NCBI RefSeq assembly: GCF_001563475.1
Contig: NZ_LPUT01000028.1
Span: 310,001 to 374,000 of the forward strand
Direction: 5' to 3'
Source: Sporosarcina sp. HYO08
GTDB taxonomy: Bacteria; Bacillota; Bacilli; Bacillales_A; Planococcaceae
Length of the DNA: 64,000 nt
Under the pieces are notes generated by a model. It did no database searches. It was not told the origin of the DNA and saw only the letters and a program-made list of their open reading frames with translations. A program made the translations under genes and the position numbers. Shown in pieces: positions 1 through 11,300 of the stretch (positions are counted from its first letter, which is position 1; each line of letters opens with the position of its first letter).

Positions 1-761
1 AAAAAGGTCTTTCAAGCGCAGCGAAAAAAGCGGATCGTATCGCAGCGGAAGGTACAACGCACATCCTTGTAGAAGGAAACGAAGCGATCCTTCTTGAAGT
101 GAACGCTGAAACTGACTTTGTAGCGAAAAACGAAGGTTTCCAAACACTTGTTAAAGAACTTGCTGAGCATCTTCTTTCTACGAAGCCTGCTTCAGTTGAA
201 GAAGCACTTGAATCCAAAATGGCTAGCGGCTTGTCTGTAGCAGACCATATTTCAAACGCTGTTGCGAAAATTGGTGAAAAAATTACACTTCGTCGTTTTG
301 AAATCCGTACAAAAACAGACAACGATGCATTTGGTCCATACTTGCACATGGGCGGCCGCATTGGCGTTCTTACAATCCTTGAAGGTTCAACTGATGCAGA
401 AGTTGCAAAAGACGTTGCGATGCACGTTGCAGCTTTAAATCCAAAATATGTATCACGTGATCAAGTTTCTGAAGAAGAAGTTGAGCGTGAGCGTAAAGTA
501 TTAACTGAACAAGCACTAAACGAAGGTAAGCCTGAAAACATTGTTGCTAAAATGGTTGAAGGTCGTATCGGTAAATACTTTGAAGAAATCTGTGTGCTAG
601 ATCAAGCATTTGTTAAAAACCCTGACCAGAAAGTCGGCGATTTTGTCAAAGCTGCTGGCGGTACATTAAAAGAATTCATTCGCTATGCAGTGGGTGAAGG
701 TCTTGAAAAACGCGAAGAAAACTTTGCAGATGAAGTAATGAGCCAAGTAAAAGGTAACTAA
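1..761 (+). CDS. tsf: Elongation factor Ts, 5'-truncated
   Basis: EF-Ts is the cytoplasmic guanine nucleotide exchange factor that recharges EF-Tu. The reading frame is open from base 3, so the start lies outside the window. About 252 residues are visible of a family that is usually near 290, so roughly the first 40 (the N-terminal UBA-like part) are missing. The conserved [10 protein letters not shown] core motif is at about 99-130 and the coiled-coil and C-terminal dimerisation parts follow. The first ATG/GTG in the visible frame is internal and is not the start. rpsB would be expected just upstream, and pyrH follows after a strong terminator. Confidence 0.96.
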   Translation, partial: KGLSSAAKKADRIAAEGTTHILVEGNEAILLEVNAETDFVAKNEGFQTLVKELAEHLLSTKPASVEEALESKMASGLSVADHISNAVAKIGEKITLRRFEIRTKTDNDAFGPYLHMGGRIGVLTILEGSTDAEVAKDVAMHVAALNPKYVSRDQVSEEEVERERKVLTEQALNEGKPENIVAKMVEGRIGKYFEEICVLDQAFVKNPDQKVGDFVKAAGGTLKEFIRYAVGEGLEKREENFADEVMSQVKGN

Positions 762-775
762 TTCAAAAAAAGATT

Positions 776-805
776 AGGGAACACATTCATGTGTTCCCTA
801 TTTTT
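776..805 (+). terminator. Intrinsic terminator after tsf
   Basis: A perfect 10-bp stem (AGGGAACACA / TGTGTTCCCT) with a TTCA loop is followed by a T-run. It lies 15 bases after the tsf stop and before the pyrH ribosome site, so it separates rpsB-tsf from pyrH-frr or lowers read-through. Confidence 0.9.
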
Positions 806-833
806 GAGAAAACTCAGTAGATGGAGGGTACAA

Positions 834-1559
834 ATGAGCATCCCAAAATACAAACGAATCGTATTGAAGTTAAGCGGTGAAGCATTATCAGGTGAAAAAG
901 GATTTGGCTTAGCCCCCGAAATCATCAAAACGGTTGCTGCACAAGTAAAAGACGTCGTCGACCTTGGTGTTGAAGTGGCTGTTGTCGTCGGTGGCGGCAA
1001 CATTTGGCGTGGAAAAGTGGGCAGTGAGATGGGCATGGATCGTGCAACGGCAGACTATATGGGGATGCTTGCAACGGTTATGAATTCTTTAGCTTTGCAA
1101 GATTCGCTTGAAAAGCTTGGCGTTGAAACTCGTGTATCATCTTCCATTGAAATGCGTCAGGTGGCAGAACCATACATACGCCGTAAAGCGATTCGTCACC
1201 TCGAAAAAAAACGTGTCGTCATTTTTGCAGCAGGCACTGGAAATCCATACTTCTCAACGGATACAACTGCCGCATTACGGGCAGCGGAAATTGAAGCGGA
1301 TGTCATTTTGATGGCAAAAAATAATGTGGACGGTGTCTACTCCGCGGATCCGATGAAGGATCATACAGCTGTGAAATTTACTGAGCTTTCATTTATAGAA
1401 GTTATTAATAAAGGACTTGAAGTAATGGATGCAACAGCTTCAACCTTATGTATGGACAATGACATCCCGCTCGTAGTATTCTCGATTATGGAGAATGGTA
1501 ATATTAAAAAAGCTGTCCTCGGTGAACCGATCGGGACAGTCGTCAGGAGGAATATGTAA
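834..1559 (+). CDS. pyrH: UMP kinase
   Basis: PyrH phosphorylates UMP to UDP with ATP in pyrimidine nucleotide synthesis. It is a cytoplasmic hexamer of the amino-acid-kinase fold. The protein has 241 residues, normal for the family. Visible marks are the N-terminal KLSGEAL phosphate-binding motif, [10 protein letters not shown], the [16 protein letters not shown] region and [19 protein letters not shown]. The ATG at 834 follows TGGAGGG with good spacing. An in-frame upstream ATG at 789 lies inside the tsf terminator stem and is rejected. The stop overlaps the frr start (TAATG), implying translational coupling. Confidence 0.96.
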   Translation: MSIPKYKRIVLKLSGEALSGEKGFGLAPEIIKTVAAQVKDVVDLGVEVAVVVGGGNIWRGKVGSEMGMDRATADYMGMLATVMNSLALQDSLEKLGVETRVSSSIEMRQVAEPYIRRKAIRHLEKKRVVIFAAGTGNPYFSTDTTAALRAAEIEADVILMAKNNVDGVYSADPMKDHTAVKFTELSFIEVINKGLEVMDATASTLCMDNDIPLVVFSIMENGNIKKAVLGEPIGTVVRRNM

Positions 1560-2116
1560 TGGCGAAAGCAGTGATGGATCAAGCGAAAGAGAGAATGGAT
1601 AAGGCGGTTGGTGCTTATACGAGAGAACTTGCATCGATCCGTGCAGGGCGTGCGAACGCTTCGTTATTGGATAGAATATCAGTTCTATACTATGGTGCGC
1701 CTACCCCATTAAACCAAATGGCAGGTATTTCTGTGCCAGAAGCGCGTTTACTAGTCATTCAACCGTATGATAAGTCTACTTTAGGCGAAATCGAAAAAGC
1801 GATCTTGAAATCAGATATTGGCATTACACCAACGAATGATGGTTCTGTTATTCGCCTTGCGATCCCGGCGTTGACAGAAGAGCGTCGTAAAGACCTTGTA
1901 AAACTTGTGAAAAAAGAATCTGAAGATGCGAAAGTTGCGATTCGAAATGTTCGTCGCGATGCAAATGAGGATTTCAAGAAGTTAGAAAAAAATGGTGACA
2001 TCACTGAAGATGAGCTGCACCGTAATGGCGATGACATTCAAAAGATGACAGATTCCTATATTGAGAAAATTGACCAAATTGCAAAAGACAAAGAAAACGA
2101 AATCATGGAAATCTGA
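1559..2116 (+). CDS. frr: Ribosome recycling factor
   Basis: RRF works with EF-G to split post-termination ribosomes. The 185-residue length is standard. The sequence shows the typical start ([31 protein letters not shown] in part), the central [16 protein letters not shown] and the VRRDAN...[13 protein letters not shown] region that forms the long helical arm. It starts on the last base of the pyrH stop, and its AGGAGG ribosome site lies inside pyrH. A terminator follows 24 bases after its stop. Confidence 0.96.
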   Translation: MAKAVMDQAKERMDKAVGAYTRELASIRAGRANASLLDRISVLYYGAPTPLNQMAGISVPEARLLVIQPYDKSTLGEIEKAILKSDIGITPTNDGSVIRLAIPALTEERRKDLVKLVKKESEDAKVAIRNVRRDANEDFKKLEKNGDITEDELHRNGDDIQKMTDSYIEKIDQIAKDKENEIMEI

Positions 2117-2139
2117 TAGAAGAACTTTCTATATTTTGA

Positions 2140-2168
2140 GGCGTCCTAATTTCAGGACGTCTTTTTTG
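2140..2168 (+). terminator. Intrinsic terminator after frr
   Basis: An 8-bp stem (GGCGTCCT / AGGACGTC, one G-U pair) with a 6-base loop is followed by a T-run at 2162-2167. It ends the pyrH-frr unit. The following 140 bases to uppS hold no clear promoter that I could support. Confidence 0.88.
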
Positions 2169-2312
2169 TTGTCCGTTACAAAATTAGATGCATTTTTTCT
2201 GTGTTTTTTTCATTTATAGTAATAGCGCCTATTAAGGAATGAAATTTAGTACTCAATTTGATACGATAGAGGATGTACTTGCTCAGAAAAGTAGCCGAGT
2301 GGAGGAACCGAC

Positions 2313-3107
2313 ATGCTTGAAAAATTATTGCGAAAAAAAAACGTGGTGTCAGATCATTCGATTGCAAATCGGATCTCCGGCATTCAAAATAGGCATATCC
2401 CTGCCCACGTGGCGATTATAATGGACGGTAATGGCAGATGGGCAAAACAGCGTAATTTACCAAGAGTCGCGGGTCACCATGAAGGGATGAAGACGGTTCG
2501 TAAAATAACACGGATTGCCAACGATATCGGCATAAAAGTGCTTACACTATACGCTTTCTCTACGGAGAATTGGAAACGTCCCAAGTTAGAGATTGACTTT
2601 TTAATGAAACTACCAGGGGAGTTTTTAAGCACTTATCTTCCGGAGCTTATCGAACAAAATGTTAAAGTGGAAATGATTGGTAATATTGATATGTTACCAA
2701 GGCATACGAAACAGGCAATTCAAAAAGCGATGGAAGATACGGTAAATAATACAGGCATGACGTTGAATTTTGCGATGAATTATGGCAGTCGACTTGAAAT
2801 TACTGAAAGTGTGAAAGCCATTGCAAAGCTGGTTGAAAGTGGATCCATTTCATCGGAAGATATTAATGAATCCTTAATTGAAACGCATCTAATGACGAAG
2901 CACTTACCAGAGCCTGACTTGCTCATTCGAACGAGCGGAGAAGTTCGCTTATCGAATTTTATGCTATGGCAGCTGGCTTACGCAGAATTATCTTTTACAG
3001 ATGTTTATTGGCCAGATTTTGATGAGGTTTGTATGTTGAATGCAATCGAAGAATTCCAATTGCGCAATAGACGTTTTGGGAATGTAGAAGGAGAGGGCAA
3101 CGCTTGA
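2313..3107 (+). CDS. uppS: Undecaprenyl diphosphate synthase (cis-prenyltransferase)
   Basis: UppS adds isoprene units to farnesyl diphosphate to make the C55 carrier lipid for peptidoglycan and teichoic acids. The 264 residues include HVAIIMDGNGRWA (catalytic Asp and substrate loop), GHHEGMKTVRKI, LYAFSTENWKRP and PDLLIRTSGE...RLSNFMLWQLAYAEL. In the last motif the residue after SGE is Val, where I remember Gln or His as more common. The ATG at 2313 follows GGAGG. Its stop overlaps the TTG start of cdsA by four bases. It acts upstream of cell-wall assembly, next to the other lipid genes cdsA and dxr. Confidence 0.95.
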   Translation: MLEKLLRKKNVVSDHSIANRISGIQNRHIPAHVAIIMDGNGRWAKQRNLPRVAGHHEGMKTVRKITRIANDIGIKVLTLYAFSTENWKRPKLEIDFLMKLPGEFLSTYLPELIEQNVKVEMIGNIDMLPRHTKQAIQKAMEDTVNNTGMTLNFAMNYGSRLEITESVKAIAKLVESGSISSEDINESLIETHLMTKHLPEPDLLIRTSGEVRLSNFMLWQLAYAELSFTDVYWPDFDEVCMLNAIEEFQLRNRRFGNVEGEGNA

Positions 3108-3898
3108 AACAGAGAATTTTAACGGCGATTATTGCGTTCGCCTTATTCGTACCTTTTGTTGTCGTTGGCGGGTTGCCATTTACTATAGTGATTTATGCCA
3201 TCGCTACGATCGGTTTATTCGAACTGCTTCGGATGAGAGAAATTCACTTGTTATCCATTGAAGGTCTATTGACCTGGTTTATTCTTGCGGTTCTGTTAAT
3301 GCCCGCTCATTGGGAGTCATTTCTTCTCCAAGCTTGGAACTATACGAAAGTTGAGATGGCGTTTGCGGTTGTCCTTATTTTATTAACGTACACAGTTATT
3401 GTGAAAAATCGGTATACGTTTGACCATGCGGCCTTTTCAGTTTTAGCGGCTCTTTATGTGGGGATTGGCTTTTATTATTTTAACGAAACAAGACTGTACG
3501 GCATTGAATACGTTGTATATGCACTTATCGTTATTTGGACAACCGATTCGGGCGCTTACTTTATTGGAAGAAAAATTGGGAAACGCAAACTGTGGCCGGA
3601 TATTTCGCCAAATAAAACAATTGAAGGTTTCGTCGGTGGCATATTGTCAGCCATCGTTTTTGCATGTGTTTTTCAATTGCTTTATCCAATCGCACCTTCG
3701 TACATCGTTCTTATTTTCGTGACGCTCATCGCTTCAATTGTTGGCCAGTTGGGTGATCTTGTAGAGTCTGCATTAAAAAGACATTACAATGTGAAGGATT
3801 CTGGGAAGCTGTTACCTGGACATGGTGGAATTTTGGACAGGTTCGATAGTCTGCTTTTTGTACTGCCGCTACTTCACTTTCTTCATTTTGTTGGTTAA
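3104..3898 (+). CDS. cdsA: Phosphatidate cytidylyltransferase
   Basis: CdsA makes CDP-diacylglycerol from phosphatidate and CTP at the cytoplasmic membrane, feeding PgsA (also in this window). The 264-residue protein is mostly hydrophobic, with about seven to eight membrane helices. The family signature is present in the second half: [18 protein letters not shown], then [21 protein letters not shown] and [13 protein letters not shown]. The start is TTG at 3104, overlapping the uppS stop (TTGA), with a GGAGAGGG ribosome site inside uppS. Confidence 0.95.
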   Translation: MKQRILTAIIAFALFVPFVVVGGLPFTIVIYAIATIGLFELLRMREIHLLSIEGLLTWFILAVLLMPAHWESFLLQAWNYTKVEMAFAVVLILLTYTVIVKNRYTFDHAAFSVLAALYVGIGFYYFNETRLYGIEYVVYALIVIWTTDSGAYFIGRKIGKRKLWPDISPNKTIEGFVGGILSAIVFACVFQLLYPIAPSYIVLIFVTLIASIVGQLGDLVESALKRHYNVKDSGKLLPGHGGILDRFDSLLFVLPLLHFLHFVG

Positions 3899-3915
3899 AA
3901 GAGAGGGATTTTATT

Positions 3916-5064
3916 ATGTTAAAAAAAATCAGTTTGCTTGGCGCTACTGGCTCCATTGGCAGACAAACATTAGACATTATCGGGTCTAATCCAGAGCAAT
4001 TTAAACTCGTATCTTTTTCAGCTGGAATGAATATCAATAAAGTACGTGAAATTGCAGCCTCATTTCAGCCAAAATCGGTCTCGCTTATTCGAGAAGAAGA
4101 TGCACAGCTATTGCAAGCAGAATTTCCCTCCATTAAATTCATGTCGGGAATGGAAGGACTGATAGAAATTGCTGTCCATTCTGGTGCAGATATTCTTGTA
4201 AATGCTGTGATTGGAAGCGTCGGTCTTAAGCCGACACTAGAAGCTATTCGAGCGGGGATTCCAGTTGCGATTTCCAATAAAGAAACACTTGTGGCGGCGG
4301 GAGATCTCGTTATGGCCGAGGCGCGGAAATATCATGTGCCATTGTTGCCAGTCGATAGTGAACATTCCGCACTTTTCCAAGCGTTAAATGGTGAAAACCC
4401 GAAGCGTGTTTCCCGACTGATCTTAACAGCATCAGGTGGCAGTTTTAGAGAATTGACACGCGATCAGTTAACAGGTGTCACAGTTGAACAAGCTCTTGCT
4501 CATCCCAATTGGTCAATGGGCAATAAGTTGACGATCGATTCGGCGACAATGATGAATAAGGGTTTAGAAGTCATAGAAGCCCATCATTTGTTTAATATGC
4601 CTTACGATCAAATCGACTGTTTACTCCATCGGGAAAGTATTATCCATTCTATGGTTGAATTTGAAGATACGAGTGTTATGGCCCAACTTGGCTCGCCGGA
4701 TATGCGGGTTCCGATTCAATATGCATTGACTTATCCAGACCGAATTCCAATGCAAAATGCTAAGCCGCTTAGACTTGAGGAAATTGGAAAGCTACATTTT
4801 GAAAAAATGGATCTCGAACGTTTTAAGGCACTTGGACTTGCATACGCTGCCGGTAAGGAAGGCGGAACGATGCCGACAGCGATGAATGCAGCAAATGAAA
4901 TCGCTGTACAATTATTTATGGAAGGGCGCATTTCGTTCGTTCAAATTGAAGAATTGATTGAGCGTGTGATGAATGCACATCAAAAAGTGGCGGCGATGGA
5001 TCTAGAAACGATCTTAGAGGTGGATACTGCGGCTCGTAAAGCGGTATTTGATATGGTAAAATAA
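3916..5064 (+). CDS. dxr: 1-deoxy-D-xylulose 5-phosphate reductoisomerase
   Basis: Dxr is the second enzyme of the MEP isoprenoid pathway. It converts DXP to 2-C-methyl-erythritol 4-phosphate using NADPH and a divalent metal. The 382-residue length is usual. The N-terminal [15 protein letters not shown]-binding loop, NKETLVAAG, the metal-site [10 protein letters not shown] and the [13 protein letters not shown] segment are all present. ATG at 3916 follows GAGAGGG. Its product pathway supplies the substrate used by UppS upstream in the same run. Confidence 0.96.
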   Translation: MLKKISLLGATGSIGRQTLDIIGSNPEQFKLVSFSAGMNINKVREIAASFQPKSVSLIREEDAQLLQAEFPSIKFMSGMEGLIEIAVHSGADILVNAVIGSVGLKPTLEAIRAGIPVAISNKETLVAAGDLVMAEARKYHVPLLPVDSEHSALFQALNGENPKRVSRLILTASGGSFRELTRDQLTGVTVEQALAHPNWSMGNKLTIDSATMMNKGLEVIEAHHLFNMPYDQIDCLLHRESIIHSMVEFEDTSVMAQLGSPDMRVPIQYALTYPDRIPMQNAKPLRLEEIGKLHFEKMDLERFKALGLAYAAGKEGGTMPTAMNAANEIAVQLFMEGRISFVQIEELIERVMNAHQKVAAMDLETILEVDTAARKAVFDMVK

Positions 5065-5107
5065 ATTATTTAGTATGGGCCTCAAAGGCCAGTGAAGGTG
5101 GTTTTAC

Positions 5108-6367
5108 ATGGAAACCGTAATCGCGTTTATCATTATATTCGGCTCCCTCGTTTTTTTTCACGAGCTTGGACACTTTTTGTTCGCAAAGAAAGCCGGAATT
5201 ATGGTGCGGGAATTTGCCATTGGTTTTGGACCCAAAGTTATAGGCATTACAAAGGGTGAAACTTTATACACCATTCGACTTTTGCCGCTCGGCGGTTATG
5301 TTAGAATGGCTGGAGAAGAATTTGACACTGTTGAATTGCAACCTGGTTACCGCATCGGCTTACTGGTGGGGCCATCGGGTAAAGTGAAAAAGATCTACTT
5401 GAACCAAAATGTGTCAAATCCGGATGTGTTATTTCTAGAAACAGAATCATCTGATCTGGAAAGGGATTTGACTATCGAAGGTTATGATGACGAGGGAGAG
5501 TTTGTACGCTTTCAAGTCGCACGAAATGCGGTCATCGTTGAAAAAGGACAAGAAACATTCATCGCGCCTTACGATCGGCAGTTTGAATCGAAATCTGTTG
5601 GCAGCCGAGCGATGGCCATTTTTGCAGGGCCGTTGTTTAATTTCATCTTGGCATTTTTAATCTTCCTTGCAATAGGCCTTTTTCAAGGAGTACCGACGAA
5701 CGAACCAGTTATTTGGGATGTGCAGAGCGACGGACCGGCTTATGCGGCTGGTATGGAGAAAGGTGATTACGTAAAAGAAGTGAACGGGAAGCCCGTTCAA
5801 ACATGGACGGAATTCACCGAAATTATCCAAGAAAATCCAGGCGTGCCCCTTCAATTTACTGTAGAACGAGATAGCAAGCTAGTCGATTTAACGATTGTTC
5901 CGAATAAGTTGGTAGAGGCTGGCAGGGAATATGGCCAAATTGGTGTTTATTACAATAGTCCAACAGAAAAAAATCCATTAAAAGCAATCGTATTTGGTGC
6001 GGAGCAAACGGTCGTTGTGACGAAAAAAATATTCGAGTTGCTAGGAATGTTGATCACTGGAAAATTCTCAATCGACGCTTTATCCGGACCGGTAGGCATT
6101 TATAAAACAACAGAACAAGTCGCTCAATTCGGAATTTATAATCTTATGAATTGGGCTGCCGTTTTAAGTATTAACTTAGGGATTATGAATTTACTTCCAT
6201 TACCGGCATTAGATGGTGGAAGGCTATTGTTTTTCTTATTTGAAGCGATTCGCGGCAAACCGATTGATAAGCAAAAAGAAGGAATGGTCCATTTCGTTGG
6301 GATTGTGCTTCTTATGCTTCTCATGCTCATTGTCACATGGAACGACATCCAACGATTCTTCTTTTAA
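5108..6367 (+). CDS. rasP: Site-2 intramembrane zinc metalloprotease (RseP/RasP family)
   Basis: RasP cleaves membrane-embedded substrates such as anti-sigma factors, remnant signal peptides and division proteins in B. subtilis. The 419 residues hold the zinc HELGH motif at residues 18-22 in the first membrane helix. A PDZ domain lies around 200-275 after the second helix, and the conserved NLLPLPALDGG metal-ligand motif is near 360. The C-terminus is a final membrane helix. ATG at 5108 has GAAGGTGG upstream. A small GGCCT/AGGCC hairpin (5078-5090) without a T-run sits just before that ribosome site. Confidence 0.95.
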   Translation: METVIAFIIIFGSLVFFHELGHFLFAKKAGIMVREFAIGFGPKVIGITKGETLYTIRLLPLGGYVRMAGEEFDTVELQPGYRIGLLVGPSGKVKKIYLNQNVSNPDVLFLETESSDLERDLTIEGYDDEGEFVRFQVARNAVIVEKGQETFIAPYDRQFESKSVGSRAMAIFAGPLFNFILAFLIFLAIGLFQGVPTNEPVIWDVQSDGPAYAAGMEKGDYVKEVNGKPVQTWTEFTEIIQENPGVPLQFTVERDSKLVDLTIVPNKLVEAGREYGQIGVYYNSPTEKNPLKAIVFGAEQTVVVTKKIFELLGMLITGKFSIDALSGPVGIYKTTEQVAQFGIYNLMNWAAVLSINLGIMNLLPLPALDGGRLLFFLFEAIRGKPIDKQKEGMVHFVGIVLLMLLMLIVTWNDIQRFFF

Positions 6368-6390
6368 ATTGATTTTAGTTGTTATTACGA

Positions 6391-6445
6391 ATGGGGCTGT
6401 TTCATACTAAGTGCTAGGCACTTATTGAAGACAGCCCCATTTTTC
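6391..6445 (+). terminator. Two-tier intrinsic terminator after rasP
   Basis: An outer 10-bp stem (ATGGGGCTGT / ACAGCCCCAT) encloses an inner perfect hairpin (AAGTGC TAG GCACTT), and a T-run follows. The inner palindrome resembles the GTGCCTGGCACC core of the element at 44752-44871. Confidence 0.88.
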
Positions 6446-6487
6446 GTTAAAATGGGGTAGAGACTACAGCATAGGGTGGGAACAAAC

Positions 6488-8194
6488 TTGAAACAAACAC
6501 GAACTTTAATACCGACAATGCGTGAAGTGCCATCAGATGCAGATGTCGCATCTCATCAGTTGCTTTTACGCGCAGGTTTTTTGCGTCAAATTTCGAGTGG
6601 GGTCTATTCATTCCTGCCGCTTGCGGTGAGAGTGCTTCGGAAAATTGAAGCGGTCATTCGGGAAGAGTTAAATGCGATTGAAGCTGTAGAAGTTTTGTTG
6701 CCAGCGCTGCAGCAAGCTGAGATTTGGCAAGAATCTGGCAGATTAGATGCCTACGGACCTGAGCTATTCCGTCTTCAAGATCGACATGCGCGACAATTTG
6801 TATTAGGACCAACCCACGAAGAAGTGATTACAACACTCGTTCGTGACGAAGTGAAAAGTTATAAAAAACTCCCTTTAACGCTCTATCAAATTCAAACGAA
6901 GTTTCGGGATGAACAGCGCCCCCGCTTTGGCTTGCTCCGCGGGCGGGAATTCATTATGAAAGATGCCTACTCTTTTCATGATTCAAAGGAAAGTTTGGAT
7001 GCGAAATATACAGAAATGCAAGCAGCATACACAGCTATTTTTACGCGGCTTGGATTAGACTTTCGTGTTGTTTTAGCCGATGGCGGAGCAATCGGAGGTA
7101 CGGATACTCATGAATTTATGGCATTATCCGATATTGGTGAAGATACGATTGCCTATAGCAATCTATCAACTTATGCAGCAAATATTGAAATGGCGACGGT
7201 CAACGTGACGTACGAAAAAGCGAATGAACCGTTGAAGGACATGGAAAAAGTTGCAACACCCAACCAACGCTCCATTGAAGAAGTATCAACATTTCTAAAT
7301 TCTGATACGGCGCGTTGTATTAAAACATTGTTATTTAAAATAGACGGGCAGTTAGCCGTCGTTCTGTGCCGAGGGGATCATGAAATAAATGCCATCAAAC
7401 TGAAGAATGCCGTTGGCGCATCTTCCGTTGAACTTGCCGATTCTAAAGATGCAGTGGAGTTGTTTGCCTGTGCATTTGGCTCGGTCGGACCTGTGAAAAT
7501 TCCGCTAGGTGTACAAGTCTATGCAGATCATGCGATTCAATCCGTCGTGAATGGCATTTGCGGTGCAAATGAAGATGGATACCATTTTATAAATGTCAAT
7601 CCTGAACGTGATTTTGAAGTGACGCGCTATGAGGATCTTCGTTATATCCAAGAAGGAGATCCTTCTCCGGATGGAAATGGAACAATCCAGTTCGTAAAAG
7701 GAATAGAGCTTGGGCATATTTTTAAACTTGGTACAACTTACAGCGAGGCAATGGACGCATCCTTTTTAGACGACAACGGAAAATCACAACCGTACTTTAT
7801 GGGTTGCTATGGAATAGGTATTTCACGAATTTTAGCTGCAATTGCTGAACAGTTTCGGGATGAAAGTGGTTTGAAATGGCCCAAACAAATTGCACCATTC
7901 GATATTCATATTATTGCAGTCAATACAAAGGACGACCAACAACGGGAATTGGCCGAAGAATTGTACAGTCTTTTAAAATCCTATCGGTATGATGTGCTGT
8001 ATGATGATCGTTCTGATCGGGCGGGTGTCAAATTTGCGGATGCGGATTTAATCGGTTTACCTGTACGTATTACGATAGGTAAAAAAGCTGAAGATGGCAT
8101 TGTCGAAGTGAAGTTTCGGCAGACGGGCGAGTCGCTTGAGTGGCAAAAAGAAGAAGTGACTGAAAAGCTACAAGCTTTTTTTGCGATGGACTAA
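6488..8194 (+). CDS. proS: Prolyl-tRNA synthetase, bacterial type with editing domain
   Basis: ProS charges tRNA-Pro. The protein has 568 residues from the TTG at 6488. Class II motifs are visible: motif 2 around [25 protein letters not shown] and motif 3 near [11 protein letters not shown]. The inserted editing (INS/YbaK-like) domain sits between about 230 and 400, typical of the bacterial form. The C-terminal anticodon-binding domain begins near residue 470. I chose TTG 6488 because family members start with a short K/R-Q-x-x-TLIPT sequence and AGGGTGGG lies at correct spacing. A GTG at 6476 would overlap that ribosome site. Confidence 0.94.
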   Translation: MKQTRTLIPTMREVPSDADVASHQLLLRAGFLRQISSGVYSFLPLAVRVLRKIEAVIREELNAIEAVEVLLPALQQAEIWQESGRLDAYGPELFRLQDRHARQFVLGPTHEEVITTLVRDEVKSYKKLPLTLYQIQTKFRDEQRPRFGLLRGREFIMKDAYSFHDSKESLDAKYTEMQAAYTAIFTRLGLDFRVVLADGGAIGGTDTHEFMALSDIGEDTIAYSNLSTYAANIEMATVNVTYEKANEPLKDMEKVATPNQRSIEEVSTFLNSDTARCIKTLLFKIDGQLAVVLCRGDHEINAIKLKNAVGASSVELADSKDAVELFACAFGSVGPVKIPLGVQVYADHAIQSVVNGICGANEDGYHFINVNPERDFEVTRYEDLRYIQEGDPSPDGNGTIQFVKGIELGHIFKLGTTYSEAMDASFLDDNGKSQPYFMGCYGIGISRILAAIAEQFRDESGLKWPKQIAPFDIHIIAVNTKDDQQRELAEELYSLLKSYRYDVLYDDRSDRAGVKFADADLIGLPVRITIGKKAEDGIVEVKFRQTGESLEWQKEEVTEKLQAFFAMD

Positions 8195-8208
8195 CTGTCT
8201 TCATAAAG

Positions 8209-8248
8209 AAAAAAGGAAGGCCGGTTAAGGTGCTTCCTTTTTCTTTTT
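8209..8248 (+). terminator. Intrinsic terminator after proS
   Basis: An A-rich stem (AAAAGGAAG / CTTCCTTTTT) encloses a GC-containing loop and ends in a T-run. The A-run before it suggests it could also work on the other strand. Confidence 0.85.
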
Positions 8249-8301
8249 CAGTGCCTAAAATTTAGAAGGAAATGTATGAAATTAGTGAAAGGAGCTGGAA
8301 C

Positions 8302-11300
8302 ATGGACGCAAAAAGTAAGTTGTTGCTATTGTTGCAACAAGTTGGGATGACAGATGATGAATACGTTATGCATTTTCAAGATGCAGAGTTAAACAAAGTT
8401 GACATCCATCGAAAATCAAGGATTTGGCAATTTACCATTACTCTCCGCCGCCCTTTGCCGGTTCAGATTTATCGTTTGTTTGCCCAGCGAATTCGCGAAG
8501 CATTTGCGGCAATTGCAACGATTCGTTTACAGATCACAAGTCAGGCAAAAGAAATTGAAGAACAGCTGCTCATTGATTATTGGCGGCTAGTCGTTGAAGA
8601 AATGACAGTCATGTCTCCGCCTATACGTGAACGACTCGTTGGACAAAAGCCTAAGATAACCGGTGATAAAATCATGCTGACATGCGTGAATGATATGGAA
8701 TACCAAACGTTGAAAGGGAAATATGCGGAACTCATTTCCGAAATGTATACATCATTTGGATTTCCAAGACCGATTGTCGATTTTACATTGGCACAAGAAA
8801 ACGATGAGGCACTTGCTGCACATATGGCGTTTATTGCAGAACGAGAAGCAGAAGAGGAAGAGTTCGCCAAAAAAGCACTCGAACAACTACAGCAGCGGGA
8901 GGCTTCGAAAAAGGATAACGATCAAGTTTCAGGTCCATTCATCCTTGGTATTCCCATTAAAGATGATGAGCAAATGGTTGAAATTCAGTCGATTCAGGAT
9001 GAGGAGCGACGCGTGACGATTGAAGGATATGTTTTCGACACGGAAGTGCGCGAGCTTCGAAGTGGAAGATCTTTGTTAACATTAAAGGTAACCGACTATA
9101 CGGACTCTATATTAGTTAAAATGTTCTCAAGGGATAACGAAGATGCGGAAATGATGAAGTCATTGAAGAAAGGCGCGTGGGTTCGCGCGCGGGGTGGTAT
9201 TCAAAACGATACGTTTGTACGTGATCTGATTATGATGGCCCAAGATATTATGGAAATATCACCCACTATTCGCAAAGATGTGGCGCCGGAAGATCGAAAA
9301 CGAATCGAATTGCATGCGCATACGATGATGAGTCAAATGGATGCGGTTGTTTCCGCATCCGATCTTGTAGCCCAAGCAGCGAAATGGGGCCACCCGGCGA
9401 TTGCGATTACAGATCATGCAAATGTCCAAGCGTTTCCTGAGGCTTATGCCGCCGGGAAAAAACATGACATCAAAGTTGTGTTCGGATTGGAAGCCAATTT
9501 GGTCGATGATGGTGTACCCATTGTTTATGATGAACAGCATCGGAAACTTGAAGACGATACTTTTGTTGTGTTTGACGTGGAAACGACAGGTCTTTCTGCC
9601 GTTTATGACACGATTATTGAATTGGCAGCAGTGAGAGTTAGAAATGGCGAAATCATTGATACATTTGAACGGTTCGCGAATCCTCATCATCCACTATCAT
9701 CCACAACGACGGAACTAACTGGCATTACGGATGATATGGTGAAGAATGCGCCAGAAGTTGAAGAGGTGATAAAAGATTTCGTTGAATTTATTGGTGATTC
9801 AGTTCTCGTCGCGCATAATGCAAAGTTTGATATGGGTTTCTTTTATGAGGCTTCCAAAAAAGCGGGGTTGCCGGCTGTAGCATACCCGGTTATTGACACA
9901 CTTGAACTTGCCCGTTTTTTACTGCCCGAGTTAAGAAATCACCGGTTAAATACGCTCGCGAAAAGATATAATATTGAGCTTACGCAACATCACCGCGCCA
10001 TCTACGATACCGAAGCGACCGCTTATCTTTTTATTCAATTTTTAAAGGAATCGTTTGAAAAAGGGATTGAGTATCTGGATGACTTCAACGAAAGAATCGG
10101 CGAAGGAGATGCGTATAAACGTTCAAGACCCTCGCATTGTACACTGCTGGCTGTTGATGATGAAGGGTTGAAAAATTTATTTAAATTGGTTTCTTATTCC
10201 CATATGAATTACTTCTATCGGGTACCGCGTATTCCTCGCTCTTTGCTGATCAAGCACCGCAAAGGATTATTGGTCGGTTCGGGCTGTGATAAAGGTGAAG
10301 TCTTTGAAGGGCTTATGCAAAAATCCCTCGATGAAGTAGAAGAGATCGCCAAGTTTTACGATTATCTAGAGATTCATCCGAAAGCGGTCTATTCCCATTT
10401 AATCGAACTGGAACTTATTCGGGATGAATGGAATATGGAAGACATTATGCGGAAAATGATTAAGCTTGGGAAAAAGGTTGGTTTGCCGGTTTGTGTAACG
10501 GGGAATGTGCATTATATTGATGAAACCGATGCAACGTTCCGCAAAGTACTTGTTCGATCACAAGGCGGTGCGAATCCGTTAAATCGACATTCCCTTCCGG
10601 CGGTTCACTTCCGAACGACTGATGAAATGCTGGAGGAGTTTTCATTTTTAGGTGATCAAGTAGCAGAAGAAATTGTGATCGACAATCCGGCTGCGATCGT
10701 CGAAAGGATTGGAAACGTCAAACCGATTAAAGATGATTTGTATACACCCGAAATTGAAGGTGCGGATGAAGAAGTTCGTTCTTTAACGTATTCGATGGCA
10801 CATAGGATTTATGGCGAAGAGCTGCCAGAAATTATTCAAGCGCGGATCGAAAAGGAATTGAAGTCAATTATCGGCCATGGGTTCGCAGTTATTTATTTGA
10901 TTTCACATAAACTGGTGAAAAAGTCTTTGGACGATGGCTATCTTGTCGGGTCACGCGGATCGGTTGGATCTTCCCTCGTTGCAACGATGATGGAAATTAC
11001 AGAAGTCAATCCTTTACCGCCGCATTATGTCTGCCCTTCTTGTAAAGCATCGGAATTCTTTGACGACGGATCAGTAAGCTCCGGGTATGATTTACCAGAC
11101 AAAGAATGTCCATCTTGCGGAGCAAAAATGAAAAAAGACGGACAAGACATCCCCTTCGAAACGTTTCTCGGATTCGAAGGAGACAAGGTACCTGACATCG
11201 ATCTCAACTTCAGCGGTGATTATCAAGCGCATGCGCATAATTATACGAAAGAGTTGTTTGGTGAAGAGTATGTTTATCGGGCGGGAACGATTGGCACGGT